Assembly (NCBI GenBank): GCA_031292015.1
Contig: JARLHY010000014.1
Span: forward strand, 1 to 6,473
Direction: 5' to 3'
DNA: 6,473 bases
Source of the DNA: Negativicutes bacterium
Lineage (GTDB): Bacteria > Bacillota_C > Negativicutes > Sporomusales_B > JARLHX01
Positions 1 to 6,456 of this stretch are shown here, one piece after another. The notes under the pieces are model-generated. The model was given only the letters and a program-made list of their open reading frames with translations. It searched no databases and was not told the origin of the DNA. Both the position numbers and the translations under genes were made by a program. Positions within the stretch are counted from its first letter, which is position 1; the number at the start of each line of letters is the position of its first letter.

Positions 1-510
1 AGCGCCAACGCGGCGAAGGAAACGACGGCGATGATCGAAGGGTCGATCAAAAAGGTGGACGTGGGAACGAAGATCGCCAATGAAACGGCCCAGGCGCTGA
101 ACGGCATCGTGGAGGGAGTAGCCAAGGCCGCGGCGCTGGTGGGGGATATTGCGTCGGCTTCCAACGAGCAGGCGACAGCGATCTCTCAGGTCAACCAGGC
201 GATCACCCAAGTGTCGCAGGTGGTGCAGACCAACTCCGCGACGGCGGAGGAAAGCGCGTCGGCGAGCGAGGAACTTTCCGGACAGGCCGCGCTGCTGAAA
301 GAAAATGTCGCCAAGTTTAAACTGAAGCAGAATCGTCGCGGGTATCGGGATGAAGAAAGCTTAACCCCTGATGTTATGCGGGCGATTGAAGCCATGATCA
401 GCAAAAAGGGACAGGAGAAAAAGCCGGAAAGCCGCGCCGGCAACTATGAACCGGTACTGGCGACAAGAGGGAAAATCGTTCTGGATGACAGTGAATTCGG
501 TAAATATTAG
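1..510 (+). CDS. Methyl-accepting chemotaxis protein, C-terminal part (5' truncated)
   Basis: The reading frame is open from the first base and ends at TAG (508-510), so this is the last 169 residues of a chemoreceptor whose start lies before the window. What remains is the descending helix of the cytoplasmic signalling hairpin: Ala-, Ser-, Glu- and Gln-rich heptads running to about residue 108, with no membrane segment. Two Glu-Glu pairs exactly seven residues apart (codons at 247-252 and 268-273, in TAEES and SEELS) look like methylation sites for CheR and CheB, which are encoded next. The receptor tip, ligand domain and any membrane anchors are missing. A polar tail of about 60 residues follows the coil and ends in DDSEFGKY; it is not the NWETF-type CheR tether. 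It lies 25 nt ahead of cheR and is probably cotranscribed. The family call is firm; the ligand is unknown. Confidence 0.93.
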   Translation, partial: SANAAKETTAMIEGSIKKVDVGTKIANETAQALNGIVEGVAKAAALVGDIASASNEQATAISQVNQAITQVSQVVQTNSATAEESASASEELSGQAALLKENVAKFKLKQNRRGYRDEESLTPDVMRAIEAMISKKGQEKKPESRAGNYEPVLATRGKIVLDDSEFGKY

Positions 511-535
511 CCGCAGGCTCTGAGGGACGAAAGCA

Positions 536-1351
536 ATGGATACTATTACCGATCAGGAATTTACCGAGCTCGTTCAGTTCATCAAACGAAGCTACGGCAT
601 CAACCTGGCGCACAAACGAAGCCTGGTGCTGGGGCGGTTGAGCAACTACATCGCTGAGAGCGGTTTTGCAAGTTTCTCCGAGTATTTCCGGAATATTGTA
701 AGCGATGGCACCGGCAACTCCGGGACCATTCTGGTGAATAAGCTGACAACCAACCATACCTATTTTTTGCGGGAACCTGATCATTTTGAGTTTTTGGAGC
801 AGGTGGCGCTGCCATATCTGACCCGGGCGACTGCGCGGGAAAAAGATCTGCGGGTTTGGAGCGCCGGCTGTTCGACCGGCGAAGAGCCCTATACCATGGC
901 CATGCTGATCGATTCCTTTCTGGGAGCGGAGAAGTGGCAGTGGGACGCAAAGATTCTGGCTACCGACATTTCCGCGGCAGCGCTGGAAAAAGCAAAAAAA
1001 GCGGTATATGACTGCAATCAGCTGGAAAGTTTGCCCCAGAACTGGCGGATGAGATATTTCCGCAAGATCGACACAGAGAATAGCGTTTTGAGTGAAAAGA
1101 TCCGTAATGAAGTAATATTCCGCCGTTTCAACCTGATGAACCAGGCCTTTCCCTTCAAGAAAAAGTTTCATCTCATTTTTTGCCGCAATGTTATGATCTA
1201 CTTTGATGATGAAACAAAGCGGGAGTTGGTGAACCGCTTTTATGAACATACGGAGCCGGGTGGCTATTTGTTCATTGGCCACTCCGAATCGGTGAACCGC
1301 CATGAAAGTAAATACCAGTTCGTCGCGCCCGCCATTTACAGAAAAGAATAG
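536..1351 (+). CDS. cheR: CheR, chemoreceptor glutamate O-methyltransferase
   Basis: This cytoplasmic enzyme transfers methyl groups from S-adenosylmethionine to receptor glutamates during adaptation. The 271 residues are normal length for CheR. The N-terminal helical domain (about 1-75) leads into the conserved NKLTTNHTYFLRE segment (68-80). The SAM-binding Rossmann core shows WSAGCSTGEEPYT (108-120), the acidic residue of ATDIS (D144), the LIFCRNVMIYF strand (213-223) and LFIGHSES (245-252). All expected motifs are intact. The ATG at 536 is preceded by a GAGGGA-like ribosome site (522-527) about 8 nt upstream, and it gives the usual CheR N-terminus (MDTITDQEFTELVQFI). The gene lies between a receptor and cheB, which is the usual adaptation-pair order. 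Frames on the opposite strand here are shadows. Confidence 0.97.
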   Translation: MDTITDQEFTELVQFIKRSYGINLAHKRSLVLGRLSNYIAESGFASFSEYFRNIVSDGTGNSGTILVNKLTTNHTYFLREPDHFEFLEQVALPYLTRATAREKDLRVWSAGCSTGEEPYTMAMLIDSFLGAEKWQWDAKILATDISAAALEKAKKAVYDCNQLESLPQNWRMRYFRKIDTENSVLSEKIRNEVIFRRFNLMNQAFPFKKKFHLIFCRNVMIYFDDETKRELVNRFYEHTEPGGYLFIGHSESVNRHESKYQFVAPAIYRKE

Positions 1352-1354
1352 ATG

Positions 1355-1359
1355 AAGGA
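1355..1359 (+). promoter_or_regulatory. Shine-Dalgarno site that decides the cheB start
   Basis: AAGGA sits 7 nt before the ATG at 1367. The earlier in-frame ATG at 1352, directly after the cheR stop, has only an A-rich upstream stretch and would contain this site within its first codons. Starting at 1367 also puts the phosphoacceptor aspartate at residue 56 and the acidic pair at 10 and 11, the same numbers as in enterobacterial CheB. Confidence 0.7.
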
Positions 1360-1366
1360 TGCTGTG

Positions 1367-2386
1367 ATGAGGAAGATTAGAGTTCTGGTGGTAGATGATT
1401 CTCTGGTTTTCAGGGAGACTTTGGCACGGGAATTAGCCAAGGATCCTTCGATAGAAGTTGTAGCTACGGCGTCCGATTCGTATTCGGCCAGGGACAGAAT
1501 ATTGGAGTATGAACCTGATGTCATGACTCTGGATGTCGAAATGCCAAGAATGACCGGGATCGAGTTCCTGCGCAGGCTAATACCCCAATACCCCATTCCG
1601 GTTGTCGTGGTCAGCGCAATCAGTGAGAATGTCTTTGAGGCCCTGAACGCCGGAGCGGTTGACTTTGTCACAAAGCCTGATGCAAAGAGCGGGCGTGGGA
1701 TCGAGGCCTTCATCAGCGAGACAATCGTCAAAATCAAGATCGCGTCAACCGCCAAGGTGGCGGCGACAAAAAGGACGACTGATGCTATACCGGCTGCCGG
1801 CAAGACGGGCAGGGCAAAACGCAACTGCGTCATTGCCATCGGCGCATCGACCGGCGGGACCGAAGCTCTGGCGACGATACTCAAGGAGTTTTCGCCGCAG
1901 ATGCCGGGGACGGTCATCGTGCAGCACATGCCGGCCGTTTTTACGGCCATGTTTGCCGACCGCCTGAACCATGCGTGTCTGATGGAGGTCAAGGAGGCCA
2001 AAACGGGGGATCTTGTTCTGCCGGGCCGGATCCTGATCGCTCCCGGAGATTATCATATGCGCGTCAAACGGGCCGATAACGGCTATAAAGTGGAATGTTT
2101 CCGCGGCGACAAGGTGAACGGGCATTGTCCATCAGTAGATGTATTGTTCGATTCAGTCGCCCGGGAGGTAGGCTCAAATGCCATCGGCGTCATTCTGACC
2201 GGCATGGGATATGATGGTGCAAAAGGATTGCTGGCCATGCGAAAAAGCGGTGCGAGGACCATCGGGCAGGATGAAGCCACTTCCGTCGTCTATGGCATGC
2301 CAAGGGTCGCGTTTGATCTGGGGGCGGTTGAAAGACAGAGCCCGCTGCAGAGGATACCGCAACAGCTTGATTCCCTGCTGCGTTAG
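1367..2386 (+). CDS. cheB: CheB, receptor glutamate methylesterase/glutamine deamidase response regulator
   Basis: This two-domain adaptation enzyme removes receptor methyl groups, and phosphorylation of its receiver relieves inhibition. Numbering from ATG 1367 (339 residues), the receiver covers about 3-115, with acidic pair D10/D11 (VVDDS), phosphoacceptor D56 (LDVEMP) and K103 (TKP). A polar linker (about 115-152) joins the methylesterase domain. The catalytic triad is visible as S161 (GASTGGTEAL), H187 (QHMP) and D283 (LTGMGYDGAKG), so both activities should be intact. An alternative start at 1352 adds five residues (MKDAV) and would make TAG-ATG abut cheR; the ribosome site favours 1367. 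The gene follows cheR by 15 nt, so translational coupling is likely. The kinase that phosphorylates it is not certain: CheA is not in the window, and a hybrid kinase follows 57 nt downstream. Confidence 0.97.
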   Translation: MRKIRVLVVDDSLVFRETLARELAKDPSIEVVATASDSYSARDRILEYEPDVMTLDVEMPRMTGIEFLRRLIPQYPIPVVVVSAISENVFEALNAGAVDFVTKPDAKSGRGIEAFISETIVKIKIASTAKVAATKRTTDAIPAAGKTGRAKRNCVIAIGASTGGTEALATILKEFSPQMPGTVIVQHMPAVFTAMFADRLNHACLMEVKEAKTGDLVLPGRILIAPGDYHMRVKRADNGYKVECFRGDKVNGHCPSVDVLFDSVAREVGSNAIGVILTGMGYDGAKGLLAMRKSGARTIGQDEATSVVYGMPRVAFDLGAVERQSPLQRIPQQLDSLLR

Positions 2387-2395
2387 GGCTAACAA

Positions 2396-2407
2396 GCCAT
2401 TAATGGC
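2396..2407. repeat. 12-bp perfect palindrome in the cheB-kinase gap
   Basis: GCCATTAATGGC is a perfect self-complementary 12-mer in the 57-nt gap, 9 nt after the cheB stop. Immediately before it lies a small GTTAG/CTAAC inverted repeat (2382-2393). There is no T-run, so it is not a terminator. It could be a dimeric regulator site, a weak RNA hairpin or chance. No role can be assigned from the sequence. Confidence 0.35.
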
Positions 2408-2443
2408 AAACAGGACACGCTCTGGCAAAGGTGATGGTGAAAC

Positions 2444-5400
2444 ATGTTCAGCAGTCATTTAATCAGTGACAACCGGGAATTTATGGCCGGAATTCTGGCA
2501 TCGATCGGTGACGGCGTGGTTGTGACCGATTTGACCGGCAAAATCATATTCATGAATTCATTGGCCGAGGAGATTACGGGCCGGGGAAATGCCTGGGCCG
2601 TGGGGCGGGATTTTGATAAAGTGTTCAGCCTGTACAACATCGACAAGGATGAACCGGAGCCCAGCCCTATTTTTCGGGCGATAGAAAATAAATCGGCCAT
2701 CGGGCTGCATGCCGGAACGGTATTGGCGGCCAGGGATGGATCCTGGAAATATTTATCGGCAAGCAGCTCGCCTATCGAGCAGTCCGGCGGCGGGTACTGC
2801 GGTGTTGTCGTCGTGTTCAGGGATATTACCCGCTTCAGAACATTGGAACAAAAGTGCCAGAACGAGGAGGCCAATCTTCGCACGATATTCAACGCCGCCC
2901 CGGTCGGGATGCTCATTTTGGATACTCCGACGCTGATCAGTCAAATCAACGAAACAGCCCTCAAATTGATCGGCAGGGAAAGAGGTGAAGTGATCGGCAA
3001 GAGCTTCGGCAACGGTTTTTGCTGTAAGGGCAGCGCCGGGAGCGAACAGGGCTGCGGCTATGGAAGCCTGTGTCAGAATTGCGAATTAAGGCGTTCCATT
3101 GCCCTGGCCTTTGAAGGTTTGACGATATCAGGCATTGAGTATGAGCAATGTTTTGGGAACGCTGGCGAGGAAAAAACGTACTGGTTTCGGGCCAGCGTTA
3201 CGCCTATCGTGGTCGGAGCCGACACAAAAGTGGTCGTCGCCCTGGTCGATGTTACTGTCCGGAAACGACAAGAGATCGCTATCACGCAATCAAGGAATTT
3301 TTATCTGCGGATTTTTGAAAGCTTCCCGACGATTATCTGGCGAAGCGATTTCGATCAGAACTTCGAATATATCAACCGAAGCTGGTATGAGTTAACCCGG
3401 CAGCCGCTTGAGCAGGCAATGGGGCACGGGTGGCTTGAGCGCGTTCATCCTGATGATAAGAAAAGCTGCTTTGGCAATCATGACCCGCAACAGCAGGGCG
3501 ATTTGCAGGACCGGGAAATTCGGGTATTGCATTGGAGCGGGCAATACAGATGGCTGTATTGTGTCAACAGGCTGTTCTACAATCTGGAAGGCATCGCTGA
3601 AGGATATATCGGCATGGGCTTTGATATTACCGACCGAAAAAGGGCCGAAGAAGAATTAAGCAAATATCGGCTGCTGTCGGAGAAGGCCCGGGACATCATC
3701 GTGTTTGTCGACAGGGACGGGAAGATTGTCGAAGCCAACGAAGCGGCGGTCAAGGCTTACGGCTATTCCCGGAAACAGCTGCTGCGTCTGTCGATAGCGG
3801 ACTTGCGCGGCAAAGGGAACGAAGCGCTGATAAGACGGCAAATGAGCGAGGCAAAGATGAGCGACACCGTCTTTGAAACGGTGCATTATCGCAAGGATGG
3901 CACATCCTTTCCGGTGGAGGTCAGCTCCCAGGGCGCGGCTATTGGCGGAAAACAAGTAATTGTAAGTATTATCCGGGACATTTCTGAGCGTAAACTCGCC
4001 GAACAGGAACTGAAAAGAGCGAAGGAAGAAGCTGAAGCAGCTTATAAAGCGAAAAGCGAATTTCTGGCGAATATGAGTCATGAAATCAGGACCCCGATCA
4101 ACGGCATAACAGGCATGATCGACCTGACGCTGCTGAGCGCGCTGAACCCGGAACAAAGGGAAAATCTCAGTACCGCCAAATCCTGCGCGAAGTCGCTGGT
4201 CCTCTTGATTAACGATATTCTCGATTTTTCCAAGCTGGAGGCCGGAAAACTGGTTATCGAAAATATCAGCTTTGAACTCGGGAGTTTTGTTGATGAATTG
4301 ATGAAAACCCATATGCCTGGCGCGGCGCGAAAAGGCCTTGCCCTGCTGTCGCAGGTTTCTTCTGATGTACCCAGGCTGGTGAGCGGCGATCCCAATCGGC
4401 TGCGCCAGGTACTCAACAACCTTGTTGACAATGGGATCAAATTTAGCGAGAAAGGGAAGGTGACGTTGTCGGTCGCGGTGGCGAACCTGACCGGGCAGGA
4501 CGTCGATCTGATCTTTTCGGTGACTGACACCGGCATCGGAATCGCCGCCAAAGACATGGGCAAGCTCTTTAAAACCTTTAGCCAGGTTGATGGCTCGGTC
4601 ACCAGGCATTTTGGCGGCACGGGGCTGGGGCTAGTCATTTCCAAGCGCCTGGTTGAGATGATGGGCGGGAAGATACGGGTAACGAGTGAAAAAGGAAGCG
4701 GCAGCACCTTCTCTTTCATGGTGCGGCTTACCATCGCCACAGCAGCGAAAACGCCAGCCCAGCCGGACCTTTCGCGGCTTCGGGCCAGCGTGCCGATGAA
4801 CATTCTCCTGGTTGAGGACGATTTGATCAGCCGGACGGTTATCACAAGGTTGCTGAAGGCCCTGGGACATCGCGTCGATGAAACCGGTAACGGTATTGAG
4901 GCTTTAGTCCGACTGGAACAGAAAGACTACGACATCATTCTTATGGATATCCAAATGCCCAAACTGGACGGGATTGAAACAACGGCGCGAATCAGGGCGG
5001 CGGAGGCAAATCAGCACAGGCATGTTCCGATCATCGCCATTACGGCGCATGCACTCTCCGGCGACCGGGAGCGGTGTCTGGCGGTGGGGATGGATGAGTA
5101 TATCGCCAAACCGGTCCAGATGGATACTCTGTTTCAGAAGCTGGAAGAGTTTTCACCCGCGCGGCGGAATAGGTCTTCGCCTGCCGGGAGCCTGAGGATC
5201 GACGAAACCGGCGATATCACGTTCAGGACACCGCAAAAAGACCCTTCCGAGGCGGAAGTCGCCGCCGCGTTCGGCAGCTTGGCCGATTTTCTCCGCCAGA
5301 TGTCGGCTGCGGCCCAAACCGTCGATATTGAGAGAATTGAAGAAATAGCTCATCATATTAAAGAATTGGCCACTCAAATCGACGCCGAGGACCTTAAAAA

Positions 5401-5518
5401 GGAAGCCTTTAAGACCGAACTGGCCACAAGGCGCGGCAATCTGCCGGAAGCGGTGGAGCACATCGCCCGAATCCAACGTATATTGGATATTTACCAAAAG
5501 AGCAGGATCATATCCTAG
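2444..5518 (+). CDS. Soluble multi-PAS hybrid sensor histidine kinase with receiver and degenerate HPt-like tail
   Basis: This 1024-residue protein has no signal peptide or membrane segment, so it probably senses a cytoplasmic cue. In order: PAS1 (about 10-130), PAS2 (about 142-272) with a cysteine-rich insertion (C193, C194, C204, C210, C213, also C236), PAS3/PAC (about 285-400), PAS4 (about 405-518), a charged coiled coil (518-540), HisKA with H546 in NMSHEIRTP, and HATPase_c with N-box N663, G1 box DTGIGI (695-700) and G2 box GGTGLGL (724-730). The receiver (about 785-900) has D792/D793, phosphoacceptor D835 (MDIQMP), T867 and K889. The tail (about 935-1020) is helical and aligns with HPt around H970, but lacks the conserved glycines. 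The ATG is preceded by AAAGGTG (2427-2433), 10 nt upstream. It should autophosphorylate H546 and pass phosphate to D835. The partner may be the receiver protein 13 nt downstream; the signal is unknown. Confidence 0.95.
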   Translation: MFSSHLISDNREFMAGILASIGDGVVVTDLTGKIIFMNSLAEEITGRGNAWAVGRDFDKVFSLYNIDKDEPEPSPIFRAIENKSAIGLHAGTVLAARDGSWKYLSASSSPIEQSGGGYCGVVVVFRDITRFRTLEQKCQNEEANLRTIFNAAPVGMLILDTPTLISQINETALKLIGRERGEVIGKSFGNGFCCKGSAGSEQGCGYGSLCQNCELRRSIALAFEGLTISGIEYEQCFGNAGEEKTYWFRASVTPIVVGADTKVVVALVDVTVRKRQEIAITQSRNFYLRIFESFPTIIWRSDFDQNFEYINRSWYELTRQPLEQAMGHGWLERVHPDDKKSCFGNHDPQQQGDLQDREIRVLHWSGQYRWLYCVNRLFYNLEGIAEGYIGMGFDITDRKRAEEELSKYRLLSEKARDIIVFVDRDGKIVEANEAAVKAYGYSRKQLLRLSIADLRGKGNEALIRRQMSEAKMSDTVFETVHYRKDGTSFPVEVSSQGAAIGGKQVIVSIIRDISERKLAEQELKRAKEEAEAAYKAKSEFLANMSHEIRTPINGITGMIDLTLLSALNPEQRENLSTAKSCAKSLVLLINDILDFSKLEAGKLVIENISFELGSFVDELMKTHMPGAARKGLALLSQVSSDVPRLVSGDPNRLRQVLNNLVDNGIKFSEKGKVTLSVAVANLTGQDVDLIFSVTDTGIGIAAKDMGKLFKTFSQVDGSVTRHFGGTGLGLVISKRLVEMMGGKIRVTSEKGSGSTFSFMVRLTIATAAKTPAQPDLSRLRASVPMNILLVEDDLISRTVITRLLKALGHRVDETGNGIEALVRLEQKDYDIILMDIQMPKLDGIETTARIRAAEANQHRHVPIIAITAHALSGDRERCLAVGMDEYIAKPVQMDTLFQKLEEFSPARRNRSSPAGSLRIDETGDITFRTPQKDPSEAEVAAAFGSLADFLRQMSAAAQTVDIERIEEIAHHIKELATQIDAEDLKKEAFKTELATRRGNLPEAVEHIARIQRILDIYQKSRIIS

Positions 5519-5531
5519 AGGAGGGGAACCG

Positions 5532-5927
5532 ATGAGAATACTCATCGCCGAAGATGATTTAACAAGCAGGAGGTTTCTTTTTAAACTTCTTTCCCGGTAC
5601 GGGGACTGTGACATAACGGTTGACGGACTGGAGGCGTTGGACGCATTCTTGATGGCGGTAAAAGACAAAAAACCCTATGACCTTGTGTGTCTTGATATTA
5701 TGATGCCCAAGGTTGATGGCGTGAAGGTGCTGCAGACAATCAGGAGGATTGAAAAGGAAAACGGCATCAAACCTGCAAAGCAGGCAAAAGTGATCATGAT
5801 CACGGCCCTGGGCGAGACGGATTATGTGCAACAGGCGTTTGAGATCGGCTGTGAGGCCTATGCCGCGAAACCTATTGATACCGAAAAACTGATCCAGGTT
5901 CTGCAGAAGCTTGGGTTGGCTGAATGA
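5532..5927 (+). CDS. Stand-alone CheY-like response regulator (single receiver domain)
   Basis: The 131 residues form one receiver domain and nothing else. The acidic pair is D8/D9 (IAEDD), the phosphoacceptor is D55 (LDIMMP), the switch residue is T91 (ITALG) and the conserved lysine is K113 (AAKP). No DNA-binding or enzymatic output domain is present, so it would act by protein-protein contact or as a phosphoryl carrier or sink. The start is set by a very strong ribosome site, AGGAGGGG (5519-5526), directly after the kinase stop; the gap of 13 nt implies coexpression with the kinase. The linker before strand 4 (IEKENGIKPAKQ) is slightly longer than in classical CheY. It resembles the many small receivers found beside hybrid kinases more than flagellar-switch CheY, so no symbol is given. 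It is the last gene of the operon. Confidence 0.93.
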   Translation: MRILIAEDDLTSRRFLFKLLSRYGDCDITVDGLEALDAFLMAVKDKKPYDLVCLDIMMPKVDGVKVLQTIRRIEKENGIKPAKQAKVIMITALGETDYVQQAFEIGCEAYAAKPIDTEKLIQVLQKLGLAE

Positions 5928-5934
5928 TGGACAT

Positions 5935-5963
5935 TGAACTGCTATCTTCGATACGGTTAAACT
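5935..5963 (+). promoter_or_regulatory. Weak candidate promoter after the receiver gene
   Basis: TTGAAC (5935-5940) and TAAACT (5958-5963) are spaced by 17 nt, each matching 4 of 6 consensus positions. If real, it would make a short transcript of about 90 nt containing two hairpins and ending at the terminator at 6027-6059. Matches this good arise by chance, so this is recorded only as a possibility. Confidence 0.15.
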
Positions 5964-6000
5964 ATCATCTCTGAGTAATATGTAGATCTATATGGATACC

Positions 6001-6020
6001 TGTCGGCGAAAGCGCCGACA
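6001..6020 (+). other. Perfect 8-bp GC-rich hairpin
   Basis: TGTCGGCG and CGCCGACA (6001-6008 and 6013-6020) pair perfectly around an AAAG loop. No T-run follows, so by itself it is not a canonical terminator. It stands 6 nt before the longer terminator-like hairpin, and both may protect or end the 3' end of the sensory operon mRNA. Confidence 0.6.
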
Positions 6021-6026
6021 AGACAC

Positions 6027-6059
6027 AAGAAGCGACAGCCTGCCGGGCTGTTGCTTCTT
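6027..6059 (+). terminator. Rho-independent-type terminator of the sensory operon
   Basis: The arms 6027-6040 and 6046-6059 form a 14-bp stem (one G-U pair, 6034 with 6052) around a 5-nt TGCCG loop. The core is GC-rich and the distal arm ends in the pyrimidine-rich TTGCTTCTTCTC rather than a pure T-run. The proximal arm begins with the matching purine tract, so it could also serve the opposite strand. It lies 100 nt after the receiver stop and before the tRNA promoter. Confidence 0.75.
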
Positions 6060-6122
6060 CTCATATCATGGCGGTTATCGGGGATAGACAGCCTGCTTTT
6101 CCACATTTCCAGAATGTCTCAG

Positions 6123-6151
6123 TTGACACTGAAGGGTTATCTTGATATATT
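6123..6151 (+). promoter_or_regulatory. Sigma-70-type promoter of tRNA-Gly
   Basis: A consensus TTGACA -35 (6123-6128) and a TATATT -10 (6146-6151) are separated by 17 nt. Transcription would start near 6158, only a few bases before the tRNA at 6163. The position after the terminator and directly upstream of a stable RNA supports it. Confidence 0.8.
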
Positions 6152-6162
6152 ATTACTCCGAC

Positions 6163-6237
6163 GCGGAAGTAGCTCAGTGGTAGAGCATCGCCTTGCCAAG
6201 GCGAGGGTCGCGAGTTCGAATCTCGTCTTCCGCTCCA
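6163..6237 (+). tRNA. tRNA-Gly(GCC)
   Basis: The full cloverleaf can be drawn. The acceptor stem is GCGGAAG (6163-6169) with CTTCCGC (6227-6233), followed by discriminator T6234 and an encoded CCA (6235-6237). The D arm pairs GCTC with GAGC. The anticodon stem TCGCC/GGCGA encloses the loop TTGCCAA with anticodon GCC at 6195-6197, reading GGC and GGU glycine codons. The T arm is GCGAG, TTCGAAT, CTCGT. The sequence is of Bacillota type, and the genome-encoded CCA fits that. It has its own promoter upstream, and no terminator is visible before the next promoter at 6285. Confidence 0.98.
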
Positions 6238-6284
6238 GCTACATCGTCGAATGCAAGGCCCGGAATATTGGAAGAAAGATACAT

Positions 6285-6313
6285 TTGACAGGAAGCTGGA
6301 TCTTCGGTATACT
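6285..6313 (+). promoter_or_regulatory. Near-consensus promoter of the 5S rRNA
   Basis: TTGACA (6285-6290) and TATACT (6308-6313) are separated by exactly 17 nt, matching 11 of 12 consensus bases. Transcription would start near 6320, giving a leader of about 22 nt before the 5S at about 6343. Strong promoters of this kind are typical of rRNA genes. Confidence 0.85.
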
Positions 6314-6342
6314 ACAGAAACGCCGCAAGACGAACTACATAT

Positions 6343-6456
6343 TTGGTGTCGATAGCTAAGAGGTTCCACCTGTTCTCATTCCGAACACAGAAGTTAAGCT
6401 CTTAAACGCTGAAGGTACTTGGCTGGAAACGGCCTGGGAGAATAAGTAGACGCCGA
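6343..6456 (+). rRNA. rrf: 5S ribosomal RNA
   Basis: This is the 5S component of the large ribosomal subunit, about 114 nt long. Recognisable conserved blocks are GATAGC near the 5' end, the central CATTCCGAACACAGAAGTTAAGC block (about 6379-6401), and the GGGAGAATAAGTAG segment near the 3' end. Helix I pairs 6343-6350 with 6449-6456, including two G-U pairs, which fixes the ends to within one or two bases. No 23S rRNA precedes it: tRNA-Gly and a dedicated promoter do. It may lead an rrn operon that continues past the window or be an unlinked 5S copy. The last 17 bases of the window are too short to tell. Confidence 0.95.

Noticed and set aside
398..1303. Long open frame on the minus strand (301 codons) opposite cheR
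   Set aside because: It is fully antisense to a gene with intact CheR motifs, has no family resemblance, and is open because of the codon bias of the plus-strand gene.
1336..2001. Minus-strand open frame opposite cheB (221 codons)
   Set aside because: It is a shadow of cheB with no recognisable domain, and the catalytic motifs on the plus strand are intact.
3656..4609. Long open frame on the minus strand (317 codons) opposite the kinase; a similar frame at 4078-4845
   Set aside because: Both are shadows of the PAS4, HisKA and HATPase coding sequence, with no recognisable domain of their own.
5928..6162. Search of the intergenic region for CRISPR repeats, insertion-sequence ends, a riboswitch or a small gene
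   Set aside because: There are no spaced direct repeats, transposase remnants or credible start with a ribosome site. Only the hairpins and the promoters are supported.
6163..6237. tRNA-Gly as an integration (att) site for a mobile element
   Set aside because: No integrase gene and no repeat of the tRNA 3' end is visible within the window.
6051..6359. Plus-strand open frame of 102 codons across the tRNA (contains GSSSVVEHRLAKARVASSNL)
   Set aside because: This is the familiar false peptide obtained by translating a tRNA gene. It starts in the terminator and runs through tRNA-Gly into the 5S promoter.
6061..6369. Minus-strand open frame of 102 codons (contains GRRDSNSRPSPWQGDALPLSYF)
   Set aside because: This is the well-known artefact peptide from the antisense of a tRNA gene and it also overlaps the 5S rRNA.
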